In this document: in pieces, positions 24,101 to 34,468 of the stretch
Layout: each line of letters opens with the position of its first letter
How positions within the stretch are numbered: the stretch's first letter is position 1
NCBI GenBank assembly: GCA_016647705.1
Contig: CM028335.1
Location: forward strand, 41,791,026 to 41,855,025
DNA length: 64,000 bases
Source: Eucommia ulmoides
Lineage: Eukaryota > Streptophyta > Magnoliopsida > Garryales > Eucommiaceae
Direction of reading: 5' to 3'
Notes under the pieces: generated by a model
Seen by the model: the letters and a program-made list of their open reading frames with translations, nothing else
Told to the model about the DNA's origin: nothing
Databases searched by the model: none
Program-made: the position numbers and the translations under genes

Positions 24101-25234
24101 TTGGAATAAAAATGGAGGTACGATATTCCTTATTTCAAGGAGTAGAATGACACTCATTCCATCAGAATGAATTTTCTCTCTGAAAATTTGAAAAAAAAAA
24201 AAAAACCAAATAGGAAAAATTGCCTTTAGAGAGAAAGTAGTAGATAAATTGATGGTAAAAAAAATGTAGAGAACGTGGCTAGATATAAATTTTAAAGGGA
24301 AAGAAATACTAGGATAAAATTATACCGTGTTGATCCATTATTGAGAGAGTAAATTCTAGAGAGAGTTGTTGGAGAAAACAATTTCGGGAAAAAAAAATGT
24401 GCTAAAGAGAGAAAATTGAGTATAAATTTTGGAGTAATAAATACTTAGAGAGAAAAGAAAGATACGTTTTTTAGTTTATAATAATGAGTATATTAAATTT
24501 CAATTTATATATATATTTTAAAAATTTATTATGCATGTGCTTCTTATTTGATTTTAAATGTCTCACACACAATTCCATTCTTTTAGATACACAAGGCAAC
24601 CAAACAATAGTGATTCCACAGGTAATCTTATTTGATTGCCACACTAATTCCATTCCTTTTTCTATTCCATTTACCTCAAATCAACTATGCTGTTAAGGTA
24701 AAAAAAAAAAATATCATGAATAGATTATGAGGGAAAAAAAAGGTTCCAGAATTCACTTCGATGTTCTAGTCTTGATGTCATTCTCCTTACGTTAGGGAAG
24801 TGCCAGATATGAAAAGTGGACGTTTTCAATGATGAATGAAGTATACACATTTGAATAACAGGGAAGTATGGATTATCATCTGGTATGTTTGGAACAAATT
24901 CTATAGTGTCTTGTCAACAATGCAAAGTGCAATTTGAGTTACTAAATACTTAGAAGCACATACAAATGTCAAATAAGAAACTCTCCTAAAACAATTTAAA
25001 AATAGAAAATAAAATGGGAGACAGAGAGAAAGATACCGTGCTGAAGAGCCTAGCGAGGGCTTTATCGGAAGACAGAATAAAATCCAAGTAGGCAAAGCTG
25101 CGACCTTTGGTGCGGACTATTTCCATTGATTCCACTCTCCCTAGTGATGAGAAGGTTTTGTGTACATCCTCTTCTGTCACACTCAATCCAAGACCCCCTA
25201 CAAATATCCTTATTGTCCCTTCTTCCCGTCCCAT
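20222..25234 (-). CDS. ROS3: RRM protein, REPRESSOR OF SILENCING 3 family (four exons)
   Basis: Predicted exons on the minus strand: 25234-25037, 22007-21789, 21519-21190 and 21112-20222. All junctions are phase 0 with GT-AG borders, giving about 545 residues. Residues 1-66 form an RRM: RNP2-like IRIFVGGL and RNP1-like KGRSFAYLDF. After splicing the text reads LFST-YNGCLWKGGRLKLENAKEHYL, a join that matches the plant ROS3/NOL8-like family. Next comes GTGKHKYSFQRVEIPSLP. The C-terminal exon has two related motifs (WSQKSAWRDLIS...FDISQIAP and WLQKSSWTQLVS...FSISQILP) and ends near EWTKTKAALSGSLKKK. In Arabidopsis, ROS3 is an RNA-binding protein acting with the ROS1 DNA demethylase in anti-silencing. 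The same role here is inferred. An upstream in-frame ATG at 25378 would add a Ser-rich 48-residue extension; I prefer 25234 because the RRM follows directly. No disabling mutation was seen. Confidence 0.8.
21190..21519 (-). CDS. ROS3: ROS3-like gene, exon 3
   Basis: Acceptor GTACAG, donor GGGGTAAAT. It encodes 110 residues including KHKYSFQRVEIPSLP and EQELSIMTTVMNKLFERE. Intron 3 is only 77 bp. Reading through the donor meets a stop, which supports splicing here. Confidence 0.75.
21789..22007 (-). CDS. ROS3: ROS3-like gene, exon 2
   Basis: Acceptor CTCCACAG, donor AAGGTACCT. It encodes 73 residues from YNGCLWKGGRLKLENAKEHY to FPKLEK. It completes the end of the RRM fold. Confidence 0.8.
22690..23415. 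mobile_element. MITE-like A+T-rich element in intron 1
   Basis: The left edge GTGTTTGGGTAAAGTAATT and right edge AAATTCCTTGCCCAAATGTAAC form an imperfect terminal inverted repeat. The sub-terminal parts (AAATCC/GGATTT) are also complementary. The middle is a run of AGTATAATTAAAAT-like repeats. No target duplication could be confirmed. Confidence 0.5.
23994..24695. mobile_element. hAT-like MITE candidate in intron 1
   Basis: The left edge GCATGTTTGGTTGGATAGAC, then GGTGGAATGGAAT, is roughly mirrored at the right by ATTCCATTTACCTCAAATCA then ACTATGC. Similar ends occur at 30937 and 33060-33092. No coding. No clear target duplication. Confidence 0.5.
25037..25234 (-). CDS. ROS3: ROS3-like gene, exon 1 (RRM)
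   Basis: ATG at 25234 (context GGGAGATGGGA), donor CACGGTATCT. It encodes 66 residues ending KALARLFST, nearly the whole RRM. Confidence 0.8.
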
Positions 25235-25657
25235 CTCCCACTGCTTCACAACAGACAAAAAAGAAAAGAAAGAAGAGGAAGAAGAAGAAGAATCAAATTC
25301 ACTTCTTGTGCTGCTTCTTTGTTCAGCAATGTTTTCACAACTGGAATTTTCAGAAAACCAAAAAGGTGACCAAGTCATAGGTCATCGGTTCAGCGGTCAA
25401 GTGAACTGCATTTGAAACACCATAAATATTTCATTGTAATATTAATAAATTAATAAGAAACAAAAATGAACCTAGTAAAAAGTAGGGGAAAAAACATATG
25501 CAAAAATCCAAAACTTTTAAGAAGACTAATCAAGCAAACAACCCAAAAAAATATAGAAGTATCAAAGAACTACCAATAAATCAAGTAGGAAAAAATGCCA
25601 TTAAAAAACATTTAATATTCAATTCTATTAAAAACTAATAGTCATTTTGTTCTAGAA
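25235..25657. other. Upstream region of the ROS3-like gene
   Basis: It should contain the 5' UTR and promoter. The part next to the ATG is GAA-rich on the plus strand (CT-rich on the coding strand), common for plant 5' UTRs. No TATA element can be assigned with confidence. Confidence 0.4.
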
Positions 25658-25835
25658 GGTGAGCCTTGGATATGATGATAAGGTTGCTCCATGGTGAATG
25701 GAGGTCTCAGGAGCAAACCTTGGAAACCTATCCATATAAAGGGATAAGTCAACGTATATCTAATCCTCCCCATAACCCGTAATGACGGAGCCTTCGTGAA
25801 CTAGGCTACCTTTTTTAAGTCTTTTTTTTTTTTTT
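25658..25835 (+). mobile_element. Au-type SINE
   Basis: The order GAGCCTTGG, GGTAAGGTTGCTCCATGGTGA-like head (here GATAAGGTTGCTCCATGGTG), GAGGTCTC, CCTTGGAAACC, GGGATAAG, AATCCTCCCCA, GTAATGACGGAGCCTTCGTG and AACTAGGCTACC, then a T-rich tail, follows the plant Au SINE. The Pol III B box is eroded (GGAGCAAACCT where GGTTCGANTCC is expected), so it is probably inactive. Confidence 0.75.
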
Positions 25836-26264
25836 TAACAAATGAAATCCCAACCTGAAATTTCAGATTGGAAACAGAGAGAGAGAGAGAGAATCCCACA
25901 TATTTTTTTGACAAATGAAATCAACCAACTAAAAAAATCCTTTCTTTTTTAAAATTTTAGTTTATTGGGTACCTCATTTTCTTATTTGTTTGAGCTAAAT
26001 TTAGCAGGAAGCCCTAGGATATTTCATTGGCCTTGAAGATGGCTTCTACTTGGTAGATGTCTCAGTGTACAGTTATACAAACACCAGCTACCTTCTTAGT
26101 GTTCTGGTCCTACACTATTAATAATTAGATTTGTAATTGCATCATAAGGTGTCTACGGTTCGATTACATGTTTAAGTGCTCCAATTTCCATTTTATATAT
26201 TAGAGAAGGGAAAATGGGAGCATATGCCTCCCACTTTTTAAAGGGGAGAAGCTTCAGGAAGGTC
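25836..26264. other. Intergenic, nothing recognised
   Basis: A+T-rich, with a short (GA)n run near 25877-25891. No open frame or repeat family identified. Confidence 0.5.
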
Positions 26265-27240
26265 AAGCCTCCACTGCCATGCTCTTGGAAATGGAGCAAA
26301 CTACTTAAAAATTAGAGGTCTGGTTAGGCATTTGGTGTATCATAAAGAGGAAAATGGAGAAGACACTGTTGCTTTTAATTTCTGTCACCCCGAGGTCCTC
26401 TTATTACTCAATAGGTAGAGACAGATTTTCGATCTTGCACTGCCTATATATGCAAAGGTAAGTAGTATTGTGGAAGGGAATTCTTAGAGATAGGAGAGAT
26501 ACAGATTTTTACTCCCATATAGATTCCTTAAGGATTCTCTGTCGTCAACTTTATACCAATGCCAACCGATCTGATGAAGTTAGATCGCTGCCTACTCTAA
26601 AGGTACTTTCAATACTAAAGTTATTTGGCAGAATTCCTACAGCTTGCTATCACTAGTGTTTTTTAGAGGAGGAATCATGTGAGCATTTACTTTTCAAATG
26701 TAAAATGTTTCAGCACATTCAGAACTTATGTGCTAAAAAGTGTCTCTTGACTGAGGTAAGTGTTAACAGATGTTTTTAACTGGGGAATTTCTGCTTGGAA
26801 GGAGAAGGAAGTCAAGTCAGGCATTGTTACGATTGTTGTGGCCGCAATGGATTATATGATCTGAAAGGAAAGATATGCTACGTTGATGACACTAGGGAAA
26901 TAAATTGCTTACAAAGGGATATATGGCTTCAACTTAAGGTACGAAATTCTAATTTTGCAAATTTCATTGTCAAATTTATGGTTTTGTGTTCATTATCGTT
27001 GAATTTTGTAATATTTTTTCTTCTTTTTTACTCTAGGTTAATAAGGTTTGTTCTTATGGTGTTGATTTGGCCTGATTATACATGGTTTGTCCTTATGATA
27101 TCCAAGCTTCTACATCCATTGTTTTCTTACTAGGATAGTTCCCAGATCCTCATTTTTCTGAAGGTTTCTGATGTGAAGGTTCTTGCAATACGCCTTAACA
27201 AGGTTTTGGAGGGGAAGCTGCTTAAGGTACTCAATGAATA
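26265..27240 (+). pseudogene. LINE relic: RT tail and zf-RVT domain
   Basis: Plus-strand fragments read in order: WKWSKLLKIRGLVRHLVYHK, LALPIYAKVSSIVEGNS, then a cysteine-rich piece CEHLLFKCKMFQHI (26680-26725) and NWGISAWKEKEVKSGIVTIV. This order is typical of the C-terminus of plant L1 LINE ORF2, ending in the RT-associated zinc-binding domain. Frames change and stops interrupt. A last piece, VSDVKVLAIRLNKVLEGKLL (27160-27230), may be the ORF2 end, after about 190 bp of foreign or diverged sequence. Confidence 0.65.
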
Positions 27241-28321
27241 AAATTCTCATACTAATGTACAGAATAGCTATTCACTGTTCAGTTCATTATTTTTGGAAAG
27301 TAAAAGAATTGAATAAAAATCAATAATTTTTACTGACATGTTATTCAATGATTCTAACTTGATATGTATCAAATTAGTGTGCTTCTACTTTCCATATTTT
27401 TTTATTAAAAAAAATTATATTTCTTTTAAATTCCTACGGAATAATCAATATATTTTTTTACTGAATTGCGTTGAAAGAGTAATTTTATTATATTTATTGT
27501 TTTGAATTTGAATGTTCCTAAATTATATGAACTTTGTTCCATTAGGCGGATTTCCAATAAATTTCCACTTGACAACATTCTCTGTCTGTTCCAATTAAAT
27601 TAGATTTAACTTCAAAATTACTTTTTGTATATATTCTATGTGATTATATTTCGAGTGATTTTATTTTAATTAGATACCTAATCAACTTTAGTTAATATTC
27701 AATTAATTGATTTTATCTATCGAATTAGGCAAATGTCCAATATTCTTTTTTTTTTTTTTTAATGGATATCCAATCATTTTTTTCTTTAAATTTTTTTAAA
27801 ATAAACATGGATCTTGTTTCAAAGTACTCTGCGGATAGATTTGTATGATACAGTCCTTTTGAAATTGGACAAACGATTTTCATGTTATGACAATTTGATG
27901 TTTCATGTTCATTGAAGTTGTGAAATTAATGATATCAACAACTGCAGCGTGCACAAATTATGAAAAACACTGAAAATAGTGGCAAAAATGAACGTTGAAT
28001 ATTGTGTATTTTTACTACTTAGATTGGACAAAGGCTTTGTTTTTGTGGCTGAAGACAAAAAATTGACAAAGAAATTTGCAAAATTAGAAAATCATATATT
28101 AAGTCGAAGCCATATCTAGCAAAATTGAAGTCGAATCCAGCCAAATCAACGTCAGAACTGGAGAAATAGAACTAAGATCTGGATAAAGTCCTCCAAAATC
28201 AAACTTGTAAGGAGATAAGAGATCAAGATACACATAAATTCACCCAAAAATTAGACATGGCCAAATCCAAATCGAAATGAAAAAAAAAAAAGTAATTACT
28301 AATCGGAATTCAGAGAGAGAG
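27241..28321. other. A+T-rich intergenic sequence
   Basis: Several poly-A/T tracts. No gene or repeat recognised. Confidence 0.5.
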
Positions 28322-28534
28322 AGAGTGAGTACCGGATCTGCTGTTCGTCGGCGTTAGGGCTCTCGGTCGTCACCGATCTTTCACAGCCTGCTTCCAGGTC
28401 GAGTCGATGGCGATACAGCTCAAGGTGGTGTGATCTTCGAGATAGGCAAGGAACCTGTACCCGCCACAGTCGAATTTCACCGGCGTGGGGCCGAATCTTT
28501 CGGATCGAGGAGGTCCAGCCGCAAGGGCGAGGAG
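28322..28534 (-). CDS. Candidate first exon of an unrecognised gene, or gene relic
   Basis: A compositionally distinct G+C-rich stretch. A minus-strand ATG at 28534 has a strong context (GCGCCATGG) and starts MDLSSPLRLDLLDPKDSAPR before a stop. A shifted frame then reads PVKFDCGGYRFLAYLEDH and IAIDSTWKQAVKDR. A donor-like CCGGTACTCA lies near the lower end. Either this is a frameshifted exon or the frames are chance. I do not recognise the product. Confidence 0.2.
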
Positions 28535-28753
28535 AGATCCATGGCGCGGTTATGGAGAATGGATAGAGTAAGAGAGAGGAGCGGAATTGTGCTGTGAATG
28601 AGGGTGAGATGGAGACAGTTCGGCTTGGAGGACAGGGGCGGCCGGGTAGAATAGAAATTAGGGTAAATTCTCTTTTATTCCCTCTCTATTTTCCTCCCCT
28701 CAACTTTAAAATTTTACACTTCACTCCCCACGGCAAAGAAAGTGAGAAACTAA

Positions 28754-29356
28754 GGCCCCGTTTGATTAGTGTTCCCAACCAAATCCAACCCAACCCAACC
28801 CAACCCAAAAATTCAGGGATTGATTGTTGGGAATGCGTTTGGCAACGCACAAAACCCAACCCAACCCAACCCAAAAAATAGGAATTGATTCTCAAAATCC
28901 TAAAGAAACCAGAAACAAAAAAAAGTTATTTCTTTTTGTGCCCAAAAAACTCAACCCAAAGTTCTCAACTTCCGACTTCATCTGCCGGCCGACCACCACC
29001 ACCCGCCGCCGCCGGCCGCCGGCCGGCGACCGACTGCCATCTCCGGCACCACCGGCGACCTTCCGCTGCCGGCGGTTACCTCCGGCGACCATCGCCGGCC
29101 GCCGCCTCCGCCGTCTCCGGCCACCTTCGCCGCCGCCGCCGCCGTCTGCCGCCACCAAACAAAAAAAAAAAAAAAAAAAAAAAAATTAGTTTTAGGATAA
29201 AATCATTACCAAACACATTCTGTTCTCAGCACAAAACAAAAATTGTCATTACCAAACGTAATTCTATTCCCAAAATTCTTAACCCAACCCAATTCAACTG
29301 AACCCAACCCATTCCAGTTGGGTTCAAAAAAGTGGGAACACTAACCAAACGCCACC
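28754..29356. mobile_element. Tourist-like MITE (PIF/Harbinger type) with G+C-rich core
   Basis: The left end GGCCCCGTTTGATTAGTGTT, then CCCA, and the reverse complement of the right end (GGTGGCGTTTGGTTAGTGTT, then CCCA) match over 24 bp with four differences. Both sides are flanked by TAA (28751-28753 and 29357-29359), the target duplication typical of PIF/Harbinger. Sub-terminal CCCAACCCAACC arrays occur at both ends. The core (28980-29160) is a run of GCCGCCGGC-type sequence followed by poly-A. It encodes no recognisable transposase. Confidence 0.75.
28980..29160. repeat. Extreme G+C low-complexity core of the MITE
   Basis: About 180 bp of CCGCCGGCCG/CCACCACC-like sequence, followed by a poly-A run at 29160-29185. 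Pro/Arg-rich open frames exist on both strands, but nothing supports a protein. Confidence 0.8.
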
Positions 29357-29359
29357 TAA

Positions 29360-30936
29360 GGTGGCCTTTTGTTAGTGTTTTCACTTTTTTATTTCTACTT
29401 ATGGCGATGTCCAAAAATGATTCATCAAACACGTCATCATGAGATTCAAAATGCTGGAATATTCTTGGTTTAGTTGATTTTATCTCAGTTTGGGTTATTG
29501 CAAAATAATGCACCGCGGGTGGGCTTCTTGGCACTGTACCGCCGATGTAAGAATCAGTCGAGAGTTTCTCAGTAGATTTTTGGCACAATGGTGGCTAGGA
29601 AAAATTGTTCATACCTATTTAGCTCACTAATATGATATTTATAGGAGGGCGAAGACTTGTTTAGCAACTCTTCCCTAATTCTCAGCCTATCATTATTAAA
29701 GCGGTGACGATTTTGCCCTATCACCATTAAGGTGGCGTTTATCATGGGCGTAGATAGTGGGGTTGTTACTTAAGGGGGTGACAAATGTTTCCTTGTTAAG
29801 TAGAGGCCATTTTGTTCGCTCCCGAGTAGGACTAGCGATGACTTTCTTGCTTAGGGGCCTGGCCCTAACCGGGATTCAAAGAAAAGCCTAATCGAATTGA
29901 CTCCTGTAGTTAGTTAACTTAGGGTGGTATGCTTCTTGAGACGATGTCTGGCCGGGATGAATGTGTCGATCAGTTAGGAACCCATTGTAGTTTTACCTTT
30001 TTGTCACGTGGTTATAACATGTGTTCCCCTTCTCGGTCTTGTCAAATTTTTCCTCATCAAATGCCCCTTATTCTCAGGTATGAGAGGAATCGTACCTTGG
30101 GAATAATGAATAGCTCTCTAGGGAGCCAGTTTAGTCTAGCGTCTATTGATATTTGCACTTATTGAGTGTTTTTTTTTGCCTTGCGCTTTGATATTTGTGT
30201 CATTGGAGTGTTGAGCATTAAATGTCCTATGATTGATTAGACGACAAGCTGACTCAATTTCCTTAGGTGATGGTTGGGAAAACTTTTCGCAGACCCTTCT
30301 ATAAAAAAGGGTTTAAGGTTTTTCTCTTCCAGATCTTCTTACATTTCTTGCGTTGGCGTCTTTATGATTTTCCTACGACCATCTTCTACCATTCTCTTCT
30401 CCTTTTAAGCCTTTTTTTTTTTTTGAAAATTAAAGTACTTGTTCGTCTAGCTTTCTTGTCTTCTTCTTCTTCTTCTTCTTCTATTTCTCTTTATCTTGTA
30501 ATGCCGAAGCATCCCAGGTTGATTCCTACCCCGAAGTGGTTTGGACTATCAGAGGGCGGTGGTGACGACGAGGCTAGGCCATCTTATGTGGTGCCCCCCC
30601 AAGGGTTGCATCTATGACCATAGGGTTGTGCCTTTTGGGACACAAGCTATGTCCATAGTTGGGCCCTCTGGTGTACCCGTTCTAAATACTGGAGGAGATG
30701 AGAGTTGTCCCAACGTTAGGCCTGACCTTTAGGGGGCGGCGAAGACCAATTAGGCACTGTGTCACCCAGTCTTCATCGTCACAATTGATCACATGGTTGC
30801 CCACAAACCTGAGTCAGAAAAGGTTGGTGTATGGCCTAATTTTTGCATGTGCATATTTTTTTTATTTGCATTTTATAACATTTAGAAAATAATGAAGTTT
30901 ATTGTGTTAATTAAATTTCACTATAAAACTTTTACG
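29360..30936. other. Unresolved repeat-like region
   Basis: It has long non-A+T-rich stretches resembling LTR/leader DNA (for example GGGGGTGACAAATG near 29764, and an initiating ATG at 30501 giving MPKHPRLIPTPKWFG before decay). I cannot assign boundaries or family. A gag leader or LTR fragment is possible. Confidence 0.35.
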
Positions 30937-31179
30937 GCATGTTTGGTTGAATAGAGTAGGGGTAGAATGGAATCGCTATTCTACCCTCGATTCCGATTCT
31001 CTTGATTGGTTGTCCAATAGAAAAAAATTGATTCCATTGGAATGAAAAATCATGGAATTGAATTCCATACATGATGGGTGAAATCAACCTAACCTAATAG
31101 AATCAAAAATTAATTTCACAAATGCCAATTCCCAAAAGCCTACCTTAACATTAATCCATTAGGCAAACCTCCATTTTAA

Positions 31180-31180
<1 letters not shown>

Positions 31181-31212
<32 letters not shown>

Positions 31213-31231
31213 TGTGTGTGTGTCTGTGTTA
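31181..31231. repeat. (TG)n(TA)n(TG)n microsatellite
   Basis: Compound GTGTGTGT / TATATATA / TGTGTGTGT run at the left edge of the copia LTR fragment. Confidence 0.85.
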
Positions 31232-31239
31232 AATGAAAC

Positions 31240-32427
31240 ATACTTATTTTGATAGGGTATGATATATGGGGTCTCAAGATGTCATTTTATAACATATCTT
31301 TAGATTAGCAGTTGAAGGCCTAGTTATAGGTCTATTTAAGTAGATCTATGGGTATTAGTATAATTATAGCAAGAACATTAATTTTGAGCTTTTCTAAGAG
31401 TGAATATATTGCTGAGATTTCTATGAGAGATTATCTTCAAAGTTCTTTATCTAAAGTGCATGTTGTTTGCGTCATCGGTTTGAGTCATAATTGCCAAATC
31501 ATTATAGTCTTCAGTGTTTTCTGGTGAGATCATACTGAATCTTTTTATTTTCTTTCTAAGATATATATATTGATTGCCTCATTAAGAATTGTTTAGAAAA
31601 TCATTTTGAACTTAAAGTCCTGAAAATCTTTTAAACAGATTTTGCTTGATTATCTGATTACGTAAGTGCTTACTTTGTGCTACCCATTTCATTATTTAAT
31701 CAGATTTAATTTGTCTCACATTGTATCTATCATGTAGTAATTATTCGGGTTATTAATTGAGTATATATGTATTGAGGTGGTAGAAGCTCCTTGTAGGAAA
31801 AAAACTTATAATTTTTTTGATTTGTAAGTTTGAGAGGATTAGACATGTTCAGAATGGTGTTTAGTCAGGGTAGCTAGGGTTTTGATATTTTTCTTGTGAA
31901 AAAAAATAGGATTTGATTTTTGTCCTACAAAAATATTAGGTTATTCTTTTTCATTGAAAAGAATGAGGTTTTGATTCTTCCAATAATTGAATTAAAAAGT
32001 GATTGTAAAGGTTCGTCCAAAACCTGTGAAACCTTAAGTAAGAGAGTGGTATGTTGATTCTTAATCTGTGAAAAGAATCAAAATTTGTAAAGGTTCATTA
32101 TGATCCCGTGAAAAATATCAAGAATTGTAAAGGTTTGATTCCTACCTAGTAAAGAAATTAAGGAGTTTAGTGAATTGCGAGTCTCCGTGGAGCTTAGGGG
32201 ACTGGACGTAGGTAAGAGTAGCTTGCCGAACCAAGATAAATTCTCATGTACTGCATTGCTTATTTTCATATACTGTATTTAGGTGTGCATTTAGAATTAA
32301 ACATATTTCCGCTGCGTATCAAGATAATAACTAATTTAGGAAAATTGATTATTTGTGTTTAAATGACTTAATTGTTTAAATTTTATAACTACCCAATTCA
32401 TCCCCTCGTGGGTAGCTCTTTGGGCTA
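31240..32427 (+). mobile_element. Copia (Sirevirus-like) LTR fragment, 5'-truncated
   Basis: It is colinear with 57245-58420. Landmarks: GAGCTTTTCTAAGAG, GGTGAGATC, GGTGGTAGAAGCTCC, repeated GTAAAGGTT..GATTC blocks, CTCCGTGGAGC-TAGGGGA, and the end CTACCCAATTCATCCCCTCG. The first half of the LTR is absent. Confidence 0.75.
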
Positions 32428-32498
32428 ATGCTTTGTTTGGTTGATTGTCTTGGCAAGCCATACTTAATATTTTCCAAGGGGTTGGAATCAAAGGTTAA

Positions 32499-32760
32499 GT
32501 GTCGAACGGTTACTTTGGAAAAAGTAAGTTCGTGATAGCTGCTATGAGCTACATTGATGTTGTACATATCACCATCGGCGGATGGCATGCAGGGAGTCGT
32601 GATTCACCAAGCACTTATCGGCAGATGAGCAGACAAGGTTTCATGGAGTGTCACATTGATAATTCACGTGGATCATGCGATCTTGGAGCACCCTACTTTT
32701 CTTCTATCGCGCGAGGTACGGGGGTACGACAATGGCGCAACATCGAGAGGTGTTCGCATA
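32499..32760 (+). other. Unexplained G+C-balanced island
   Basis: About 260 bp of complex, non-repetitive sequence sits between simple A+T repeats. One plus-strand frame stays open across it (ITIGGWHAGSRDSPSTYRQ and FMECHIDNSRGSCDLGAP). I do not recognise the product. It could be a captured exon or an element relic. Confidence 0.3.
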
Positions 32761-32815
32761 CATATATATATGTATATATGTGTGTATATGTGTGTGTGTG
32801 TGTCTATATATACAC
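32758..32815. repeat. (TA/TG)n microsatellite
   Basis: Compound ATATATATATG / TGTGTGTGTG run. Confidence 0.85.
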
Positions 32816-33092
32816 TAATGTATTAATTAGAGCACAATCCGTTTGTAATCATTTTCTTTTATTTTTTTTAATAATCTATTGTTAGAATATATTCAAAATT
32901 GATATCTAAAAGAGCATTATGAGAATTTCACTATGTTTCACTATTTCATTCCTTCTCTCATTTCAAAACAACCAAACAAGAGAATGAAATAGTAATTCCA
33001 TTTGACAAATCTATTTCATTCTTCTCTCATTCCATTCTTTCTCTCATTCTATTACATCTTGATTCCATTCCATCAAACCAAACGAGCCATTA

Positions 33093-33624
33093 GGCTGATT
33101 ATGATATTTAAAAGTTTAGTTTTAAGAACTAATTTGAGGTTAATAGATCAATTTAATTTGTCTTTTAAAAATTTTGGGAGCCAATTGGTATTTTAAAATA
33201 TTAATTTTAATTTTTGGGCTTAAATGATAGTTTAGAGATTTAAGTTGGGGATTTATGTATTTTTTAAGGAGAATAATTTAGATAAGGCTTAAAAAAAGTG
33301 TGTTATGGCAAGGACATGTGTCCTTGCCAAAATAAGCCACCAAAGGACGATGTTGATGATCAAGCAAGCAATTTTATTTTTTTTAAAAAAAAAAAAATTT
33401 TTGCAGTGGAATGGAACTATATATTTATTTATAACATTTTTTTTTTTTGGATTTTCTCATCTTTTACTTTCTCTCTCTCGGCTCTCTTTTTCACCATCAA
33501 TTGTGTAAGTTCTCTTATCCTTTCTCCATATATGTGTATCTCTTTCCATTTTAATGTATATGTATGTATGTATATGTGAAAAATATATACACGTGGGGTT
33601 TTGAGTTTATAATTTATCTATATA
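33093..33624. other. A+T-rich spacer
   Basis: Nothing recognised apart from poly-A/T tracts and short ATGTATGT repeats. Confidence 0.45.
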
Positions 33625-33760
33625 CTAGCGTATAACCCGTGCCTGAAGGCACGGGTATTAAAAAAAAAAAAAACCTAAAAAAATTAGCATAATCTGTTTA
33701 GGCACGGCTATTAAAAAAAATAAACCTAAAAAAATTGGCATAATCTGTTCTACTTATATA
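33625..33760 (-). mobile_element. Helitron 3' terminus
   Basis: On the minus strand the sequence ends with a hairpin (ACCCGTGCCT/AGGCACGGGT, plus 33635-33656), seven bases (TATACG region), then CTAG followed by host T. A G+C-rich hairpin a few bases before CTRR with insertion at A/T defines Helitron 3' ends. The 5' TC end lies at higher coordinates and could not be fixed. Confidence 0.65.
33647..33750. repeat. Two tandem ~53-bp units next to the Helitron end
   Basis: AGGCACGG-TATTAAAAAA, then CCTAAAAAAATT-GCATAATCTGTT, occurs twice. The second copy retains only half of the terminal hairpin. Confidence 0.7.
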
Positions 33761-34235
33761 ACATTATACACATGTTCTATTAAAAAAAAAATAATAATTA
33801 ACATTTAAATGTCATCATCAACTAACAATGATACAACACAATCATTATGTAATAGCGTAAATGTTCAGGTATTAAAATTAATACCACAATTAAACATCAC
33901 TTAAGTCGAAGTAGAAGTCTATCATCAAACAAAAAAATTCCAACATATAAATGTATACCACAAAAGCACCATTATCAAGTTTTACGTCTTAAAAAACATT
34001 TCCACATCAAGAATATGAAACTTACATTTGAAACTTCAAAATACAGCTAAATAAATATTCTTTCTAGAGTTAAAAACCATAGAAATAAATAACAATTTAC
34101 TCTATAATAGAAAGAAATTTTCCAGAATCTCTAGATAATAGAACAAAATCATACACATAATTTTCAAGGAGAAACTCTCCCAAAACTCTATAAACAAAAT
34201 AGAAAAGAAATGAGCTACTTACCAAATACCAAAAC

Positions 34236-34280
<45 letters not shown>

Positions 34281-34468
34281 AAAAACTAAACCAAACAAAA
34301 ACGTGCAACCACATACAACAAACCTACTCATGCATCACTTTGTCTTTGTAAAATGAATTTGGATCAATGCAAACGGTTATAGCCACTGCGATTCATTCAG
34401 CATTAGTGCCAATGCCCAGACCTGGCATGATTTGTTAATAATGATGTCTAAGTGATGAGATTTGGCTC
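33761..34468. other. A+T-rich sequence, probably Helitron body
   Basis: A-rich, with a poly-A tract at 34247-34277 preceded by (CA)n. No coding seen. Confidence 0.4.

Larger units (their letters stand above)
22008..25036 (-). other. Intron 1 of the ROS3-like gene (3.03 kb, repeat-filled)
   Basis: No exon-like sequence was seen inside. It is A+T-rich and carries two MITE-like segments (22690-23415 and 23994-24695). It is much longer than the other two introns (269 and 77 bp). Confidence 0.7.
30937..33092. mobile_element. hAT-like non-autonomous element(s), interrupted
   Basis: The left edge GGCATGTTTGGTTGAATAGA and reverse complement of the right edge GGCTCGTTTGGTTTGATGGA form similar ends. 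Both continue into GAATGGAAT. A copia LTR fragment (31240-32427) lies between. A second internal edge-like sequence (TTTGTTTGGTTGATTGTCTT) at 32432 suggests two adjacent elements rather than one. Confidence 0.45.

Noticed and set aside
24986..25378. ROS3-like start at 25378 giving a Ser-rich N-terminal extension
   Set aside because: The RRM follows directly after the ATG at 25234, and the extension overlaps a simple GAA/CTT repeat. Transcript data could reverse this choice.
26795..27133. Stand-alone small gene
   Set aside because: The in-order fragments around it match a LINE ORF2 tail, and this frame is a shifted reading of that relic.
27131..27235. Exon of a host gene (VSDVKVLAIRLNKVLEGKLL)
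   Set aside because: It lies directly downstream of the LINE relic on the same strand and fits the end of ORF2 better than an isolated exon, although this remains uncertain.
28892..29301. Pro/Arg- or Gly-rich proteins on either strand
   Set aside because: They come from the low-complexity G+C core of the MITE, with no domain and no start context.
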